Positions 36,587-45,704 of a stretch of 64,000 nucleotides of DNA are shown one piece after another. A program made the position numbers and the translations under genes. Source of the DNA: Flavicella marina (GTDB lineage: Bacteria > Bacteroidota > Bacteroidia > Flavobacteriales > Flavobacteriaceae); assembly GCF_009193215.1 (NCBI RefSeq), contig NZ_VYVA01000004.1, forward strand, positions 1 through 64,000, given 5' to 3'. Within the stretch, counting starts at the first letter, position 1. The number at the start of each line of letters is the position of its first letter. The notes beneath the pieces were generated by a model. That model was not told the origin of the DNA and ran no database searches. It worked only from the letters and a program-made list of their open reading frames with translations.

Positions 36587-37720
36587 CTATTGGTTTAATA
36601 TTTCAGATAAAATTCGATTATTGTAATATTTGTAAGTAAATTTTTCAGCCAACAAGTAATTCTTCATGAGCATTTCTTGATATATTTCTGATTGAGATTC
36701 TAAGGCTTTTTCAATCGCTTTCACCAATTCTTCAATAGTATTAGGTTTTATCAAAAAACCATTTTTGTTATTCTCAATATACTGCTCAAGACAAGACACA
36801 TTAGATACAATGGGTAAACAGCCATAATTCATAGCTTCCCCAATTACTTTTGGAAAACCTTCACTTTTTGAAGGCAAAATAATAAAATTTGATTTTTGAT
36901 ATGTTGTAATGATTTGATCTTTTGATAAAAAACCATGAAACTTCATTTGCACACCTGACTTTTCTGACCTAGAAATATATTCTTGTCTTTCTTTTCCATC
37001 CCCTACAAAGTGTACAACTTCAACCTTATATTTTTGTGAAGCGGATAATTTAGAAAAAGCATCAATAATTTTAGAGACACCCTTATGTTCATTTAAAGCA
37101 CCCACAAAACAAAAAACTAATTTTGATCTTAATTCTTTCGATTCTATAATTTTTTCTCCTTTTTTTCTGTCAATATCATCTAAACAAGGGTTTTCAAACG
37201 GAATAATATTTTCTCTTTCTCCAGCCCATGTACCGTTTACTGTAATTTTTGTAGTAGTAGCTGTACATTTTTGCAACCATTTCTTCTGAAGCTTGTTTCC
37301 TAAAGGCATAAATTTATCCTTCCAATTACCTGCATATTTTACCCAATATTTATTTGAAGGATATAATTTAAGTAATGGCAAGACATAAATTCCCATTCCT
37401 GTAGGTGCTCTAAATTGGATCTTGTCAACTTTATGTAGAGTAGATACTATTTTAAAAATATTATATGGAGCTGTAAATAGTATTGATAATTTTTTCCATC
37501 CACTACCTCCAGAAGGTTTTAAAGGTATGTAAATAATCTTTTTCGATGCATAAGGTAGAGAACTAGATGGGGGTTTTTCATTATGCAATGGAGCAATATG
37601 ATATACTGTATCTACGGTATCTAACAAATAATTAATTTCTTTAATAGTGGGTCCCCAGCCAACTATTGCATTATTAGCATCTACGTAGTGCTGGGTATGT
37701 GAAATGATCGCTAATTTCAT
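36587..37720 (-). CDS. Glycosyltransferase family 4
   Basis: 377 residues. The GT-B donor domain has LVFCFVGALNEHKGVSKIID (about 208-227) and FIILPSKSEGFPKVIGEAMN (about 282-301), the classical GT4 EX7E motif. The N-terminal half contains AIISHTQHYV and IQFRAPTGMGIYVLPL. It is cytoplasmic and uses a nucleotide-activated sugar; specificity is unknown. The start overlaps the end of the upstream GT4 gene by 4 nt (ATGA), and the TTG-started polymerase gene begins one base after its stop. Confidence 0.88.
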   Translation of the reverse strand: MKLAIISHTQHYVDANNAIVGWGPTIKEINYLLDTVDTVYHIAPLHNEKPPSSSLPYASKKIIYIPLKPSGGSGWKKLSILFTAPYNIFKIVSTLHKVDKIQFRAPTGMGIYVLPLLKLYPSNKYWVKYAGNWKDKFMPLGNKLQKKWLQKCTATTTKITVNGTWAGERENIIPFENPCLDDIDRKKGEKIIESKELRSKLVFCFVGALNEHKGVSKIIDAFSKLSASQKYKVEVVHFVGDGKERQEYISRSEKSGVQMKFHGFLSKDQIITTYQKSNFIILPSKSEGFPKVIGEAMNYGCLPIVSNVSCLEQYIENNKNGFLIKPNTIEELVKAIEKALESQSEIYQEMLMKNYLLAEKFTYKYYNNRILSEILNQ

Positions 37721-38817
37721 GCCTCAATAATTTTTCCGTATGTATCAATTACAGTATCCCAATAAAAATTATGCGACCAGTTTACTGCATTTTCAGAAAA
37801 TTGTTGCTTGCTTTCAAGTATTTTATTCACAGCCCTAAAAATTTCTACTTCATCCATTGGGTCCACTAAAACCCCTGTTTTATTATGTGCTATTGCATCT
37901 TCAATTCCACAATTTTTAGAACCAATTGCCGGTACCCCTAAATTATTGGCTTCTAATATCGCAATTCCAAAACCTTCTACATCACCAGTAGAAGTATTGT
38001 TACTCAACATAACGAAAAGATCACTATTTTTTAGTAATTGGTGTTTTTTATCATCTGAAACAATACCATAAAATGTCAAATAATTACCCACACCTAGACC
38101 CTGCGCTTCTTTATAAAAATGCCCTTTTTCAGCTGGACTACCTACAAGATGATAATGCAAATCAGGGTATTTTTCAAGTAATTTAGGTATGGCTTTGATA
38201 AAATTTAACTGTCCTTTTCTTTCTGTAACACTACCAACAGTAATAAAATTAGGGTAATAATTACTTATTTCTTCATTGGTATTTGCAGATGGAACTATTT
38301 TTTCAAAACCATTTTGTATTACATGTATGGTGGACAAGTTCAAATTTTCAATCAACGATTTTGTAAAATTAGAGACTGCGATGATGCTATTGAATCTTTT
38401 AAGAGATAAGTTGGTAACTTTTTTTAAAAAAATATTTTTTAAATTCACTTCTGATCCATGAATTACAGCAATATACTTCCTTTTAAAAAAAAGAGAACTA
38501 GAAGCAACTGTCCACAAAGAAAACTTACCAGAAGCTATTATTATATCGTTTTTTCTGATATGATGAAAAAGCAACGTGAACCTTTTTATGTACATTAGAG
38601 CTCGAATTTTAAAAAGTCTTACCCGATACACAATAAATGGTAACGTAGCATCAAACAACAATTCTGATGAAGCGTTATTTCGTCTTTGATCACAAATTAA
38701 TTCCACCACATAACCTTTTTGAACCAAATATGTTGCTAAATTTTTTGCATGATTTCCGATTCCACCAGGTTCTGGAGGAAACTCAGAAGTAACAATTAGT
38801 AATTTTGATTTATTCAT
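37717..38817 (-). CDS. Glycosyltransferase family 4
   Basis: 366 residues. It opens KLLIVTSEFPPEPGGIGNHA, the glycine-rich donor/acceptor loop of GT4. The C-terminal domain has NFITVGSVTERKGQLNFIKA (about 189-208) and EGFGIAILEANNLGVPAIGS (about 280-299), with the EX7E acid pair. The protein resembles the PimB/WcaL-type mannosyl- or other hexosyltransferases by layout, but donor specificity cannot be read. A 10-nt gap separates it from the GT42-like gene. Confidence 0.88.
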   Translation of the reverse strand: MNKSKLLIVTSEFPPEPGGIGNHAKNLATYLVQKGYVVELICDQRRNNASSELLFDATLPFIVYRVRLFKIRALMYIKRFTLLFHHIRKNDIIIASGKFSLWTVASSSLFFKRKYIAVIHGSEVNLKNIFLKKVTNLSLKRFNSIIAVSNFTKSLIENLNLSTIHVIQNGFEKIVPSANTNEEISNYYPNFITVGSVTERKGQLNFIKAIPKLLEKYPDLHYHLVGSPAEKGHFYKEAQGLGVGNYLTFYGIVSDDKKHQLLKNSDLFVMLSNNTSTGDVEGFGIAILEANNLGVPAIGSKNCGIEDAIAHNKTGVLVDPMDEVEIFRAVNKILESKQQFSENAVNWSHNFYWDTVIDTYGKIIEA

Positions 38818-38827
38818 TTATTTTCTT

Positions 38828-39622
38828 TCAAAGGACATTAGATGCAAAATGCGAATAGTTCTTTACCTGAAAATTTGAGTTTTGATATATTTTACTCAAA
38901 AGATTATTAACCGATTCTTTGTTAATATCACTAAAAGCGCAATGGTTGTCAATTCTACTACCATCAAAATACTCGCTTTTTCCTAAACCCAAATCTAAAC
39001 CATAAATCTTTATTGGTAAACCTGATATTTTAGAAAAATATGCAATCAACATCAATAAAGAATATCCTGAATTCAAACTTCTAAATTCAATATCAAATTC
39101 CGATTTTAAAAACTGATTAAACTCTAAAAAAAGTGCGTTATAACTAGATGATTTATCAAAAATATCGCTCAATAAATATTCTCCTTGTGATCTTTTATAT
39201 TTAGACAAATACTTGTGAACAGCAAAAAAAACCTTTTCATTTGATCGATACCCATTATCGTTTACAACACAAAAAGTACCCTTCCATTTATCAGTATCAA
39301 AAAACATTTTCAGATAACGTAATGAAAAAAAATAATCTTGTATATAATAAATAAAACTGTACTCATTGACTAGATTTACCGAGTTATTAGTACAAAAATA
39401 CAAGTCCGTTTCAGATAACACAACATTTTTAGAACTTGGACCACTTGCTATTAAAACGAGATTTTTTGAATTTTTAGGTATCATTTTAGAGACAATCTCT
39501 TTTAATGATAAATTCTCAAAGTCAGTTTTATCTTTTTTTCTGAAGGATTTATTATATGTAGGTTTTATCTTATAATAAATAAATTCATATACCTTTTTTT
39601 TTGTGAATGTTTTAAAATTCAT
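38828..39622 (-). CDS. Possible CMP-sugar glycosyltransferase (GT42-like)
   Basis: 264 residues, soluble. I compare it by eye with the GT42 sialyltransferase CstII: NLVLIASGPSSK (54-65) fits the N-terminal nucleotide-binding GNGPSLK; LNSGYSLLMLIAYFS (183-197) followed by IKIYGLDLG (204-212) fits the central TSGVYM...IYLSGIDFY; and IDNHCAFSD (224-232) could hold the catalytic His. The same motifs could also match MptE-like/DUF115 proteins, which share the fold. The gene sits 5 nt downstream of the CMP-Kdo synthetase, which supports a CMP-sugar donor, so Kdo or sialic acid transfer is my inference. There is no signal peptide. Confidence 0.5.
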   Translation of the reverse strand: MNFKTFTKKKVYEFIYYKIKPTYNKSFRKKDKTDFENLSLKEIVSKMIPKNSKNLVLIASGPSSKNVVLSETDLYFCTNNSVNLVNEYSFIYYIQDYFFSLRYLKMFFDTDKWKGTFCVVNDNGYRSNEKVFFAVHKYLSKYKRSQGEYLLSDIFDKSSSYNALFLEFNQFLKSEFDIEFRSLNSGYSLLMLIAYFSKISGLPIKIYGLDLGLGKSEYFDGSRIDNHCAFSDINKESVNNLLSKIYQNSNFQVKNYSHFASNVL

Positions 39623-39627
39623 AAGAC

Positions 39628-40383
39628 TTATGATTCATTTGATTTTGAACTACTATTTTTCTTTAAAAAATTTTCAACTTTAATTACATCCTTAGGAGTA
39701 TCAACAGCTAACGAAACACTTTCCATAGCTACCATTTTTACTTTATATCCCATTTCTAAAAAACGAATAATCTCTATATCTTCAAAAGATTCGATTCTAG
39801 TTTTTTCTTGTCTCTCTCCATAAGCATTTAATTCATCTACATTAAACGCATAAATACATACTTGTTTGTAATATTTTGCTCTTTGATTCGCTTGTTTGAT
39901 TCCAGGAATAGGCAAACGAGACATGTAAATTAAATCATTATTTTCTGCAAACACCACTTTCGGAACAGTATCAGATGTTGCCTCTTCTAGGTCAATCAGC
40001 TCTGTATATCCATTGGTTACATGATTAGGAAACCTCTCTTTATAATCGGCGATTTTAATGATATCATTAGGATTAATAACAGGTTCATCCCCTTGTATAT
40101 TTATATATATATCTGCTTTTATTTTTTGGGCGACTTCGCAAATTCTATCCGTACCTGTTTTATGTTTGTCTGATGTTATAATTACCTTATATCCATGTTT
40201 TTCAACTACATCTGCTATCAATTGGTCATCTGTTGCAATAATAGTATTTTCTTTCCCCAAAGCACTTTCCACTTTTTCTGCAACATGAATAATCATGGGT
40301 TTACCGAAAATCCTTGCCAAAGGTTTTCCCGGAAATCTTGTAGACTCGTATCGCGCTGGAATTATTCCTAAAATTTTCTTCAC
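39628..40383 (-). CDS. kdsB: 3-deoxy-manno-octulosonate cytidylyltransferase (CMP-Kdo synthetase)
   Basis: 251 residues, starting with GTG at 40383 in a GTGA overlap with the GT2 gene. The nucleotide-binding signature is IIPARYESTRFPGKPL (7-22), then GTDRICEV and INIQGDEPVINP (about 94-105). The C-terminus has AVDTPKDVIKVE. It makes CMP-Kdo from CTP and Kdo. The enzyme is needed for the lipid A core in general, so this could be the only copy in the genome or a locus-specific one. Its pairing with the GT42-like gene suggests Kdo or a related ulosonate in the glycan. Confidence 0.9.
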   Translation of the reverse strand: MKKILGIIPARYESTRFPGKPLARIFGKPMIIHVAEKVESALGKENTIIATDDQLIADVVEKHGYKVIITSDKHKTGTDRICEVAQKIKADIYINIQGDEPVINPNDIIKIADYKERFPNHVTNGYTELIDLEEATSDTVPKVVFAENNDLIYMSRLPIPGIKQANQRAKYYKQVCIYAFNVDELNAYGERQEKTRIESFEDIEIIRFLEMGYKVKMVAMESVSLAVDTPKDVIKVENFLKKNSSSKSNES

Positions 40384-41963
40384 TTTTTTTCTATTAGTTT
40401 ATTAGCTAAAATATACTTCTTTTTTAGAACAACTATGGTATTTGGCAAGTAAAGTAAAGCAAACCCAAATTTTAAAAGTTTTTTTAAGATTCCTCCACGA
40501 ATAATAAATGTACCTCTTATATTTAATATAATCAGTTTTTTTACTTGTTCCTGTGAAAAATGTTTCAAATTGAGATATATCTCTGAATGATGTAACAAAC
40601 GTCTTTCTCTAACATTTTTTCTTGAAGAAGAAAACGTAATTTTTCGAACATTATGATTTCTTAAACCTCCTCTAGCTGCTCTTAAATGAATGATACGTAA
40701 TTGATTATTTTTAACACTTAAAGCACCTGATTTTATGCACCTCAATCCAATTTCTTGGTCTTCACTCTGCATTTGATCCATTTTTTCGTCAAATCCACCT
40801 ACTGTCAGCAACAGTTTTCTCTTCACCAAAACATCATTTGTAGGAAACCCTTCAGAAAGTTCTACTTTTGGTATAGATCTATCGATGTATTCCGTTCCTA
40901 TTTCGTCTGGAATTCCGCAAGAAACATCTGCATTAAGAGCATATATCGTTTTCAAATGTTTTTCTAAATAATTTGAGGGTATGTCTTGCATGTCATCATC
41001 TAAAAACCAAACAAAGGTACTTGTAGCATTTTTTATACCCATATTTCTAGCAGAACATTGACCAATTTTATCTGTCTGAAGATACTTAATTGGCAATTCC
41101 TTAAAATCATTCAAAAAAGATTGATCTCTATTCTCTTTGGGTGTTTGATCGACAATAATAATTTCTTTTGCAGGAAGATTCAATCCTTTTAGTTCTTTCA
41201 ATTCATCACGCAAACACTCGTACCTTTCTAAGGTTGCAATTACAATAGAAACCGAGCAGTCATTTTCAGATAGTTGTATTTCATCAATTGATTGTTCATA
41301 TACACTTTCAAGTTTATCTATTTTTCTTATGAATTCTTTAAAAAAACGTAGTGCAGAAATTCTCGAAAAATTTGTTAAATAACTCCATATAAAAGCTTTT
41401 TTATCAAAATTATTTCTGATAAAAACAATTTCATCTTTTGCTTTTATTTTTGTTCTAATGCATGGTTCTATTTCTTGTGCCAATAATGAAGAATATCTTG
41501 TTAGCACCCCAGATTGCATTGCTTTATATCCGAAATTTAATGCCAAAACATCTAAAGATTTTGATTGTTCTTGTAACGGAATCGAATTAAGGACACTTTT
41601 TTTCATCAGACAACCATCAAACGAAATTTTCCAAGAAGTGTGGTCGATATTATAATCTACTTTAACATGTAACATGTTTGCAGGTTGAATACTATCTAAA
41701 AGAGGTAAAGATTCTGCAAAACCAATTTTTGAACCTATATGCCATAAATCACCCTTTGAACTAATGACATCATGCAATATTTTTTCCGTAGGGATAGGAT
41801 GTTCAGCATTCCAAAACAAAACATATTTCGAATCATTACTTAAAATCGAATCTTTAACCTTATGTATTGTTGATTGTTTTATGGAATACTTTTCTCCAAA
41901 AACCCATTTTATAGATGTTGTTTCGTTAAATAAAACCAATGTGATCGAGAATCTAACTTTCAT
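40380..41963 (-). CDS. Glycosyltransferase family 2 with long N-terminal extension
   Basis: 527 residues. The GT2 (GT-A fold) domain occupies about 230-440: CSVSIVIATLERYECLRDEL, IIIVDQTP, and the metal-binding DXD-like FLDDDMQD (about 312-319), with the acceptor-side MQSEDQEIGLRC (about 384-395). The first 220 residues form a separate domain, including a segment that could be another degenerate GT-A fold (ILSNDSKYVLFWNAEHPIP). The C-terminal hydrophobic region (about 480-520) may touch the membrane. It overlaps kdsB by 4 nt. Sugar specificity is unknown. Confidence 0.8.
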   Translation of the reverse strand: MKVRFSITLVLFNETTSIKWVFGEKYSIKQSTIHKVKDSILSNDSKYVLFWNAEHPIPTEKILHDVISSKGDLWHIGSKIGFAESLPLLDSIQPANMLHVKVDYNIDHTSWKISFDGCLMKKSVLNSIPLQEQSKSLDVLALNFGYKAMQSGVLTRYSSLLAQEIEPCIRTKIKAKDEIVFIRNNFDKKAFIWSYLTNFSRISALRFFKEFIRKIDKLESVYEQSIDEIQLSENDCSVSIVIATLERYECLRDELKELKGLNLPAKEIIIVDQTPKENRDQSFLNDFKELPIKYLQTDKIGQCSARNMGIKNATSTFVWFLDDDMQDIPSNYLEKHLKTIYALNADVSCGIPDEIGTEYIDRSIPKVELSEGFPTNDVLVKRKLLLTVGGFDEKMDQMQSEDQEIGLRCIKSGALSVKNNQLRIIHLRAARGGLRNHNVRKITFSSSRKNVRERRLLHHSEIYLNLKHFSQEQVKKLIILNIRGTFIIRGGILKKLLKFGFALLYLPNTIVVLKKKYILANKLIEKK

Positions 41964-41974
41964 ATGCTTTTGTT

Positions 41975-42877
41975 TTATTTAATATGATTGTTTATGTCCT
42001 TAGCAAGTTGTTTTGTAAACTCAGTTCCAGATTCTTTAAACAAATGATTACCGTCGGTATATACATATTTATCAACTAGGTTTTTATAATTCAAGTACAA
42101 TTCACCATTAAAACTTCTTTCAATTAAATTGTCAAAATCCGGAAACATTGAATTCTCAATCTTCAAAATTTTATGTCCAGTAGGAATTCGAACTAATATT
42201 ACTCTACCATGTTTCTTTAACAAAGAAATTGTTTTTTTTAACCAAAATAGTCGTTTTTCAGAAAATCCATAAATCTCCTTATTAGTGATATACTGTTTTT
42301 CTTTAAACATTGTTCTTTTTATTACTTCAGCTGCTTTCATCGAAACATTTATTTCTAACCATCCATCATTGTGCACAAACATATTAGTATCCTTTTTTTT
42401 AAACAACAAACTAAACATTGATTTTGGATACGCATACATGAAATAATCGTAATTTGGATAACAGTTATAGAACGAAATTTTACCTAATTCTTTATTCGTT
42501 TCAATTTCATAGTCAAAATCTGATCGTGAAGAAATACTCCAAGGGTCAACAGAAACAATAAACAAACCATTGGAAATTTTCTTATTTAATTTTGCATCAA
42601 TAGCGTTGTAATATGTCTCTCCATAGGGACTATGTAGCAAAGTAAAAGCATAATTATATAGAGGTTTGTCCACCGAATCAAGAAGTAAAGAATTTAATAT
42701 TTCAGGCTGAATACCTTGAGCTGCTCGAGATGTACCAAGAACTAAAGAATTTTGTTTTTTTGTTGTAAACCTCAAATAAAAAGGGTCAGTATAACCATCC
42801 CCTAAGAAGCCTAACAATAAGTAAGTTGTTATTATGACTACGAGATATGCCACAACTTTAAGTATAAATTTTTTCAT
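41975..42877 (-). CDS. SGNH-hydrolase-like protein (partner of MBOAT)
   Basis: 300 residues. An N-terminal signal anchor lies at about 5-25 (ILKVVAYLVVIITTYLLLGF). The rest should face the periplasm. Motifs suit the SGNH/DltD-AlgX-like group: LVLGTSRAAQGI (about 44-55) carries the nucleophile Ser, and YTDGNHLFKESG near residue 275 carries the Asp/His pair. It is directly adjacent to the MBOAT gene, the usual partner in O-acylation of exported polysaccharides. The role in final transfer of the acyl group to the glycan is inference from that pairing. Confidence 0.7.
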   Translation of the reverse strand: MKKFILKVVAYLVVIITTYLLLGFLGDGYTDPFYLRFTTKKQNSLVLGTSRAAQGIQPEILNSLLLDSVDKPLYNYAFTLLHSPYGETYYNAIDAKLNKKISNGLFIVSVDPWSISSRSDFDYEIETNKELGKISFYNCYPNYDYFMYAYPKSMFSLLFKKKDTNMFVHNDGWLEINVSMKAAEVIKRTMFKEKQYITNKEIYGFSEKRLFWLKKTISLLKKHGRVILVRIPTGHKILKIENSMFPDFDNLIERSFNGELYLNYKNLVDKYVYTDGNHLFKESGTEFTKQLAKDINNHIK

Positions 42878-44296
42878 CTAAAATTGGAAGTAAATAAATG
42901 TTGTTTTCTCTTCTACTGATGCATAATACAATATTAAAAAAGCAAAACTCAAATAGAACACAATTCGATATTTTTTATCCAAAACTATAGCATATTCTTG
43001 TTTACGAGAAATCCATTCGAAAAAGACAAAAATGAGTAAAAACGGAATTATTTTTTTATGACGAATTGTATTTGGTATAAAAGTATTGAAATCTATAATT
43101 CTTTCAATGTATCGAACAGCGTCTTTAATTGATTCTGATCTAAAAAAAATCCATGAAAAAGTAACCAACATATATGTTTTCATTATTCCAAGAAATTCCG
43201 ATAAACTGGGTAAGTTACCTTCGATAGCATTTGTATGTTTTCTGTTTTTCTTTAACAAAAATATTGGTAAAAAAAACAATGCGTTTATCCCTCCCCAAGC
43301 AACATAAGTCCAATTCGCTCCATGCCATATCCCACTTACTAAAAAAATAATAAACACATTTCTTAATTGATTGCCTAAGCTACCCTTTGAACCACCTAGA
43401 GGGAAATAGAGGTAATCTCGAAACCAAGTACTTAACGAAATGTGCCAACGCCTCCAAAACTCAGCTATATCCCTAGAAAAATATGGGTAATCAAAATTTC
43501 TCATTAGGTTAAAACCAAACAATCTTGAGGTTCCAATGGCAATATCAGAATATCCAGAAAAATCGCCATATATCTGAAATGAAAAATAGACAATCCCCAT
43601 ACAAAGCGTTAAACCTGATTCATTTTGGTAATTTTGAAAAATATCATTTACCAAAACGGCACAAGAATCGGCTATGACTACTTTCTTTAGTAAACCCCAC
43701 AAAATCAGCTTCATTCCTGAAACCGCAAACTCGTAGTTGAAAATTCTTTTTTTGTAAAACTGAGGTAATAAGTTGCTTGCTCTTTCGATAGGACCTGCAA
43801 CTAACTGTGGAAAAAATGCGACATAACTCGCAAAAGCCATAAAATTTGTAACAGGTTCTATTTTTCGTTGATAAACGTCAATAGTGTAACTCAAGGTTTG
43901 AAATGTATAAAAAGAAATTCCAACAGGTAGTATTATATTTAATGTGGTTTGATGCATTTGAATGCCTAAGTCTGCCCATGCTTCTATCCAACTCTCAATG
44001 AAAAAATTAAAGTATTTGAAAAAAACTAAAAGTCCTAGATTTACAAACAAACTTGTATACAATAAAAATTTTCTCTTGTTGCGATGAGTAGAAAGATTTA
44101 AACGATATCCAATAAAAAAATCAATGAGTGTACTGAACAATATCAACGACAAAAATCGCCAATCCCACCAACCATAAAAAATGTAGCTCGAAACAAATAA
44201 TAAAATATTTTGATGTTTCAGTTGTCTAAAAACGAACCAATACAACAAAAATATTGTTGGTAAAAACAATAAAAATTCAAGTGAATTAAACAGCAT
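42878..44296 (-). CDS. MBOAT-family O-acyltransferase (AlgI-like)
   Basis: 472 residues with about 10-11 transmembrane segments. The conserved active-site region reads FLVSGIWHGANWTYVAWGG (about 314-332), with the invariant His in WHG. FSGYSDIAIGTSRLFGF and FWRRWHISLSTWFRDYLYFP lie upstream. This matches AlgI and related acyltransferases that move an acyl group across the inner membrane to modify polysaccharides. It begins inside the end of the glycosyltransferase gene (11-nt overlap) and is joined to the SGNH gene with no gap. Likely product: O-acetylated glycan. Confidence 0.93.
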   Translation of the reverse strand: MLFNSLEFLLFLPTIFLLYWFVFRQLKHQNILLFVSSYIFYGWWDWRFLSLILFSTLIDFFIGYRLNLSTHRNKRKFLLYTSLFVNLGLLVFFKYFNFFIESWIEAWADLGIQMHQTTLNIILPVGISFYTFQTLSYTIDVYQRKIEPVTNFMAFASYVAFFPQLVAGPIERASNLLPQFYKKRIFNYEFAVSGMKLILWGLLKKVVIADSCAVLVNDIFQNYQNESGLTLCMGIVYFSFQIYGDFSGYSDIAIGTSRLFGFNLMRNFDYPYFSRDIAEFWRRWHISLSTWFRDYLYFPLGGSKGSLGNQLRNVFIIFLVSGIWHGANWTYVAWGGINALFFLPIFLLKKNRKHTNAIEGNLPSLSEFLGIMKTYMLVTFSWIFFRSESIKDAVRYIERIIDFNTFIPNTIRHKKIIPFLLIFVFFEWISRKQEYAIVLDKKYRIVFYLSFAFLILYYASVEEKTTFIYFQF

Positions 44297-45704
44297 TTTT
44301 TAGCGTAACTTGTTTTGTTATTTTTTCAAAAAGATTAGTAAATAGTAACTTTTTGTCTTCTTTCAACTTATCTCCAAAAAATGTAGTTACCAAAGTCTTT
44401 CGTTCAGCAGCTAAAAAAGTTGAATCTTTTAATAGTTTTTTAATAAACCTCTCCATTTCTTCTGGTGTTTTAGCCAATGCTATTGCTCCTGTTTCTACGA
44501 TAGGTTTATAATGATCGAAATTGTAAATTTTCAAATAATCATTTGGATATACATTCTCTCCAGGAGGATTGTAAGCAATATTGATCACTGGCTTGTCTAA
44601 AACTGCCAAATCTAAACTCACAGTTGACGCAACGTTTATACCAACCAAACAATGATTTAACAAACTATTAAACAAGGTAATATCTTTAATGGTGGGAGTC
44701 AGATGATTTAGCTCCCAATAGTGATCGGGAATGATAACTTCTTTATTGTTTTCTCTTAATTTATAATATTCGGTATTGTCGTCTTTTGCATAGATACGAA
44801 CCACCAAAATTAAATCTTCATCTATATTTTGCAACCTCTGCTGAATATCTTTTACTATGACATACTCTTTTGGTGTGTAATAAGACATTCCTGTTGAATA
44901 CAATACAATTTTTTTATGCATCGGAATATCTAAAAACTCGTACAGCTCTTCTTTTTGCATGATGTAATCTTTATTGAAATGAAAATCAAATTGTGGAGTA
45001 CCTGTTACAAAAATATTTTTAGTGTCTAAATTTGGATAATATTTCAGTAGGTCATGTTTAATTTTGTCATTCCAAGTAAAATAATAATCATAATCTGGTA
45101 AAATTCTTCCTTGAGATGTTAAGTTATCCCAAGAAAAAAGAAATGTAGCCGTTGTTAGTTTCTTTTTTTTTGCAGCATACATCAAATCTAATGACAACAA
45201 ATTATGGATGTGCGATGTATTAAAAACAATGTCTGGATTGATATCAGTTATTATTTTCTCGAATTCTAAAACTTTAGGATTTCTATAATTTGCTTTGATA
45301 AACCTATTGGTAAGCTTAATAATACTCTTGTCAGAAGTAAACAATTTTGCCAACTGTCTTCTAAATACTCTAACAATTCTATGTTTAAAACTTTTTTTAC
45401 TAGAAATATCATCTTTCAATATCTTGAGATTCCCGGTAACACAATCCAATCGATACAGATGTGCTAATTGTAAAACTTTCTTTAATTCTTCGGCGTATTT
45501 ATTACTTGATACTATTTCAGGTAATTCATAAAACTCATCACACTTAGAAACCAAATATTCTTTTATTTCTTGATTCGGAATGATTGAGAAAAACACCAAA
45601 CGATACTTTTTTCTTAATGCATCAGTTATTCCAGAATACACAAAATTTTTAATCGATTCTCCCCTAGGAAGCACAATTACCATTTTCTTCATAAACTTAT
45701 TCAT
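44286..45704 (-). CDS. GT-B-fold glycosyl- or glycerophosphotransferase-like protein
   Basis: 472 residues from the ATG at 45704; it overlaps asnB by 8 nt. It is soluble. The donor half has FLFSWDNLTSQGRILPDYDY (about 189-208) and IFVTGTPQFDFH, then CLVGINVASTVSLDLAVLDK (about 352-371), a glycine/serine-rich binding segment like those in CDP-glycerol glycerophosphotransferases and UDP-sugar epimerase-like proteins. I do not recognise a precise family. It should join a nucleotide-activated unit to the glycan or to an alditol phosphate. Codon use and length look normal. Confidence 0.6.
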   Translation of the reverse strand: MNKFMKKMVIVLPRGESIKNFVYSGITDALRKKYRLVFFSIIPNQEIKEYLVSKCDEFYELPEIVSSNKYAEELKKVLQLAHLYRLDCVTGNLKILKDDISSKKSFKHRIVRVFRRQLAKLFTSDKSIIKLTNRFIKANYRNPKVLEFEKIITDINPDIVFNTSHIHNLLSLDLMYAAKKKKLTTATFLFSWDNLTSQGRILPDYDYYFTWNDKIKHDLLKYYPNLDTKNIFVTGTPQFDFHFNKDYIMQKEELYEFLDIPMHKKIVLYSTGMSYYTPKEYVIVKDIQQRLQNIDEDLILVVRIYAKDDNTEYYKLRENNKEVIIPDHYWELNHLTPTIKDITLFNSLLNHCLVGINVASTVSLDLAVLDKPVINIAYNPPGENVYPNDYLKIYNFDHYKPIVETGAIALAKTPEEMERFIKKLLKDSTFLAAERKTLVTTFFGDKLKEDKKLLFTNLFEKITKQVTLKNAV

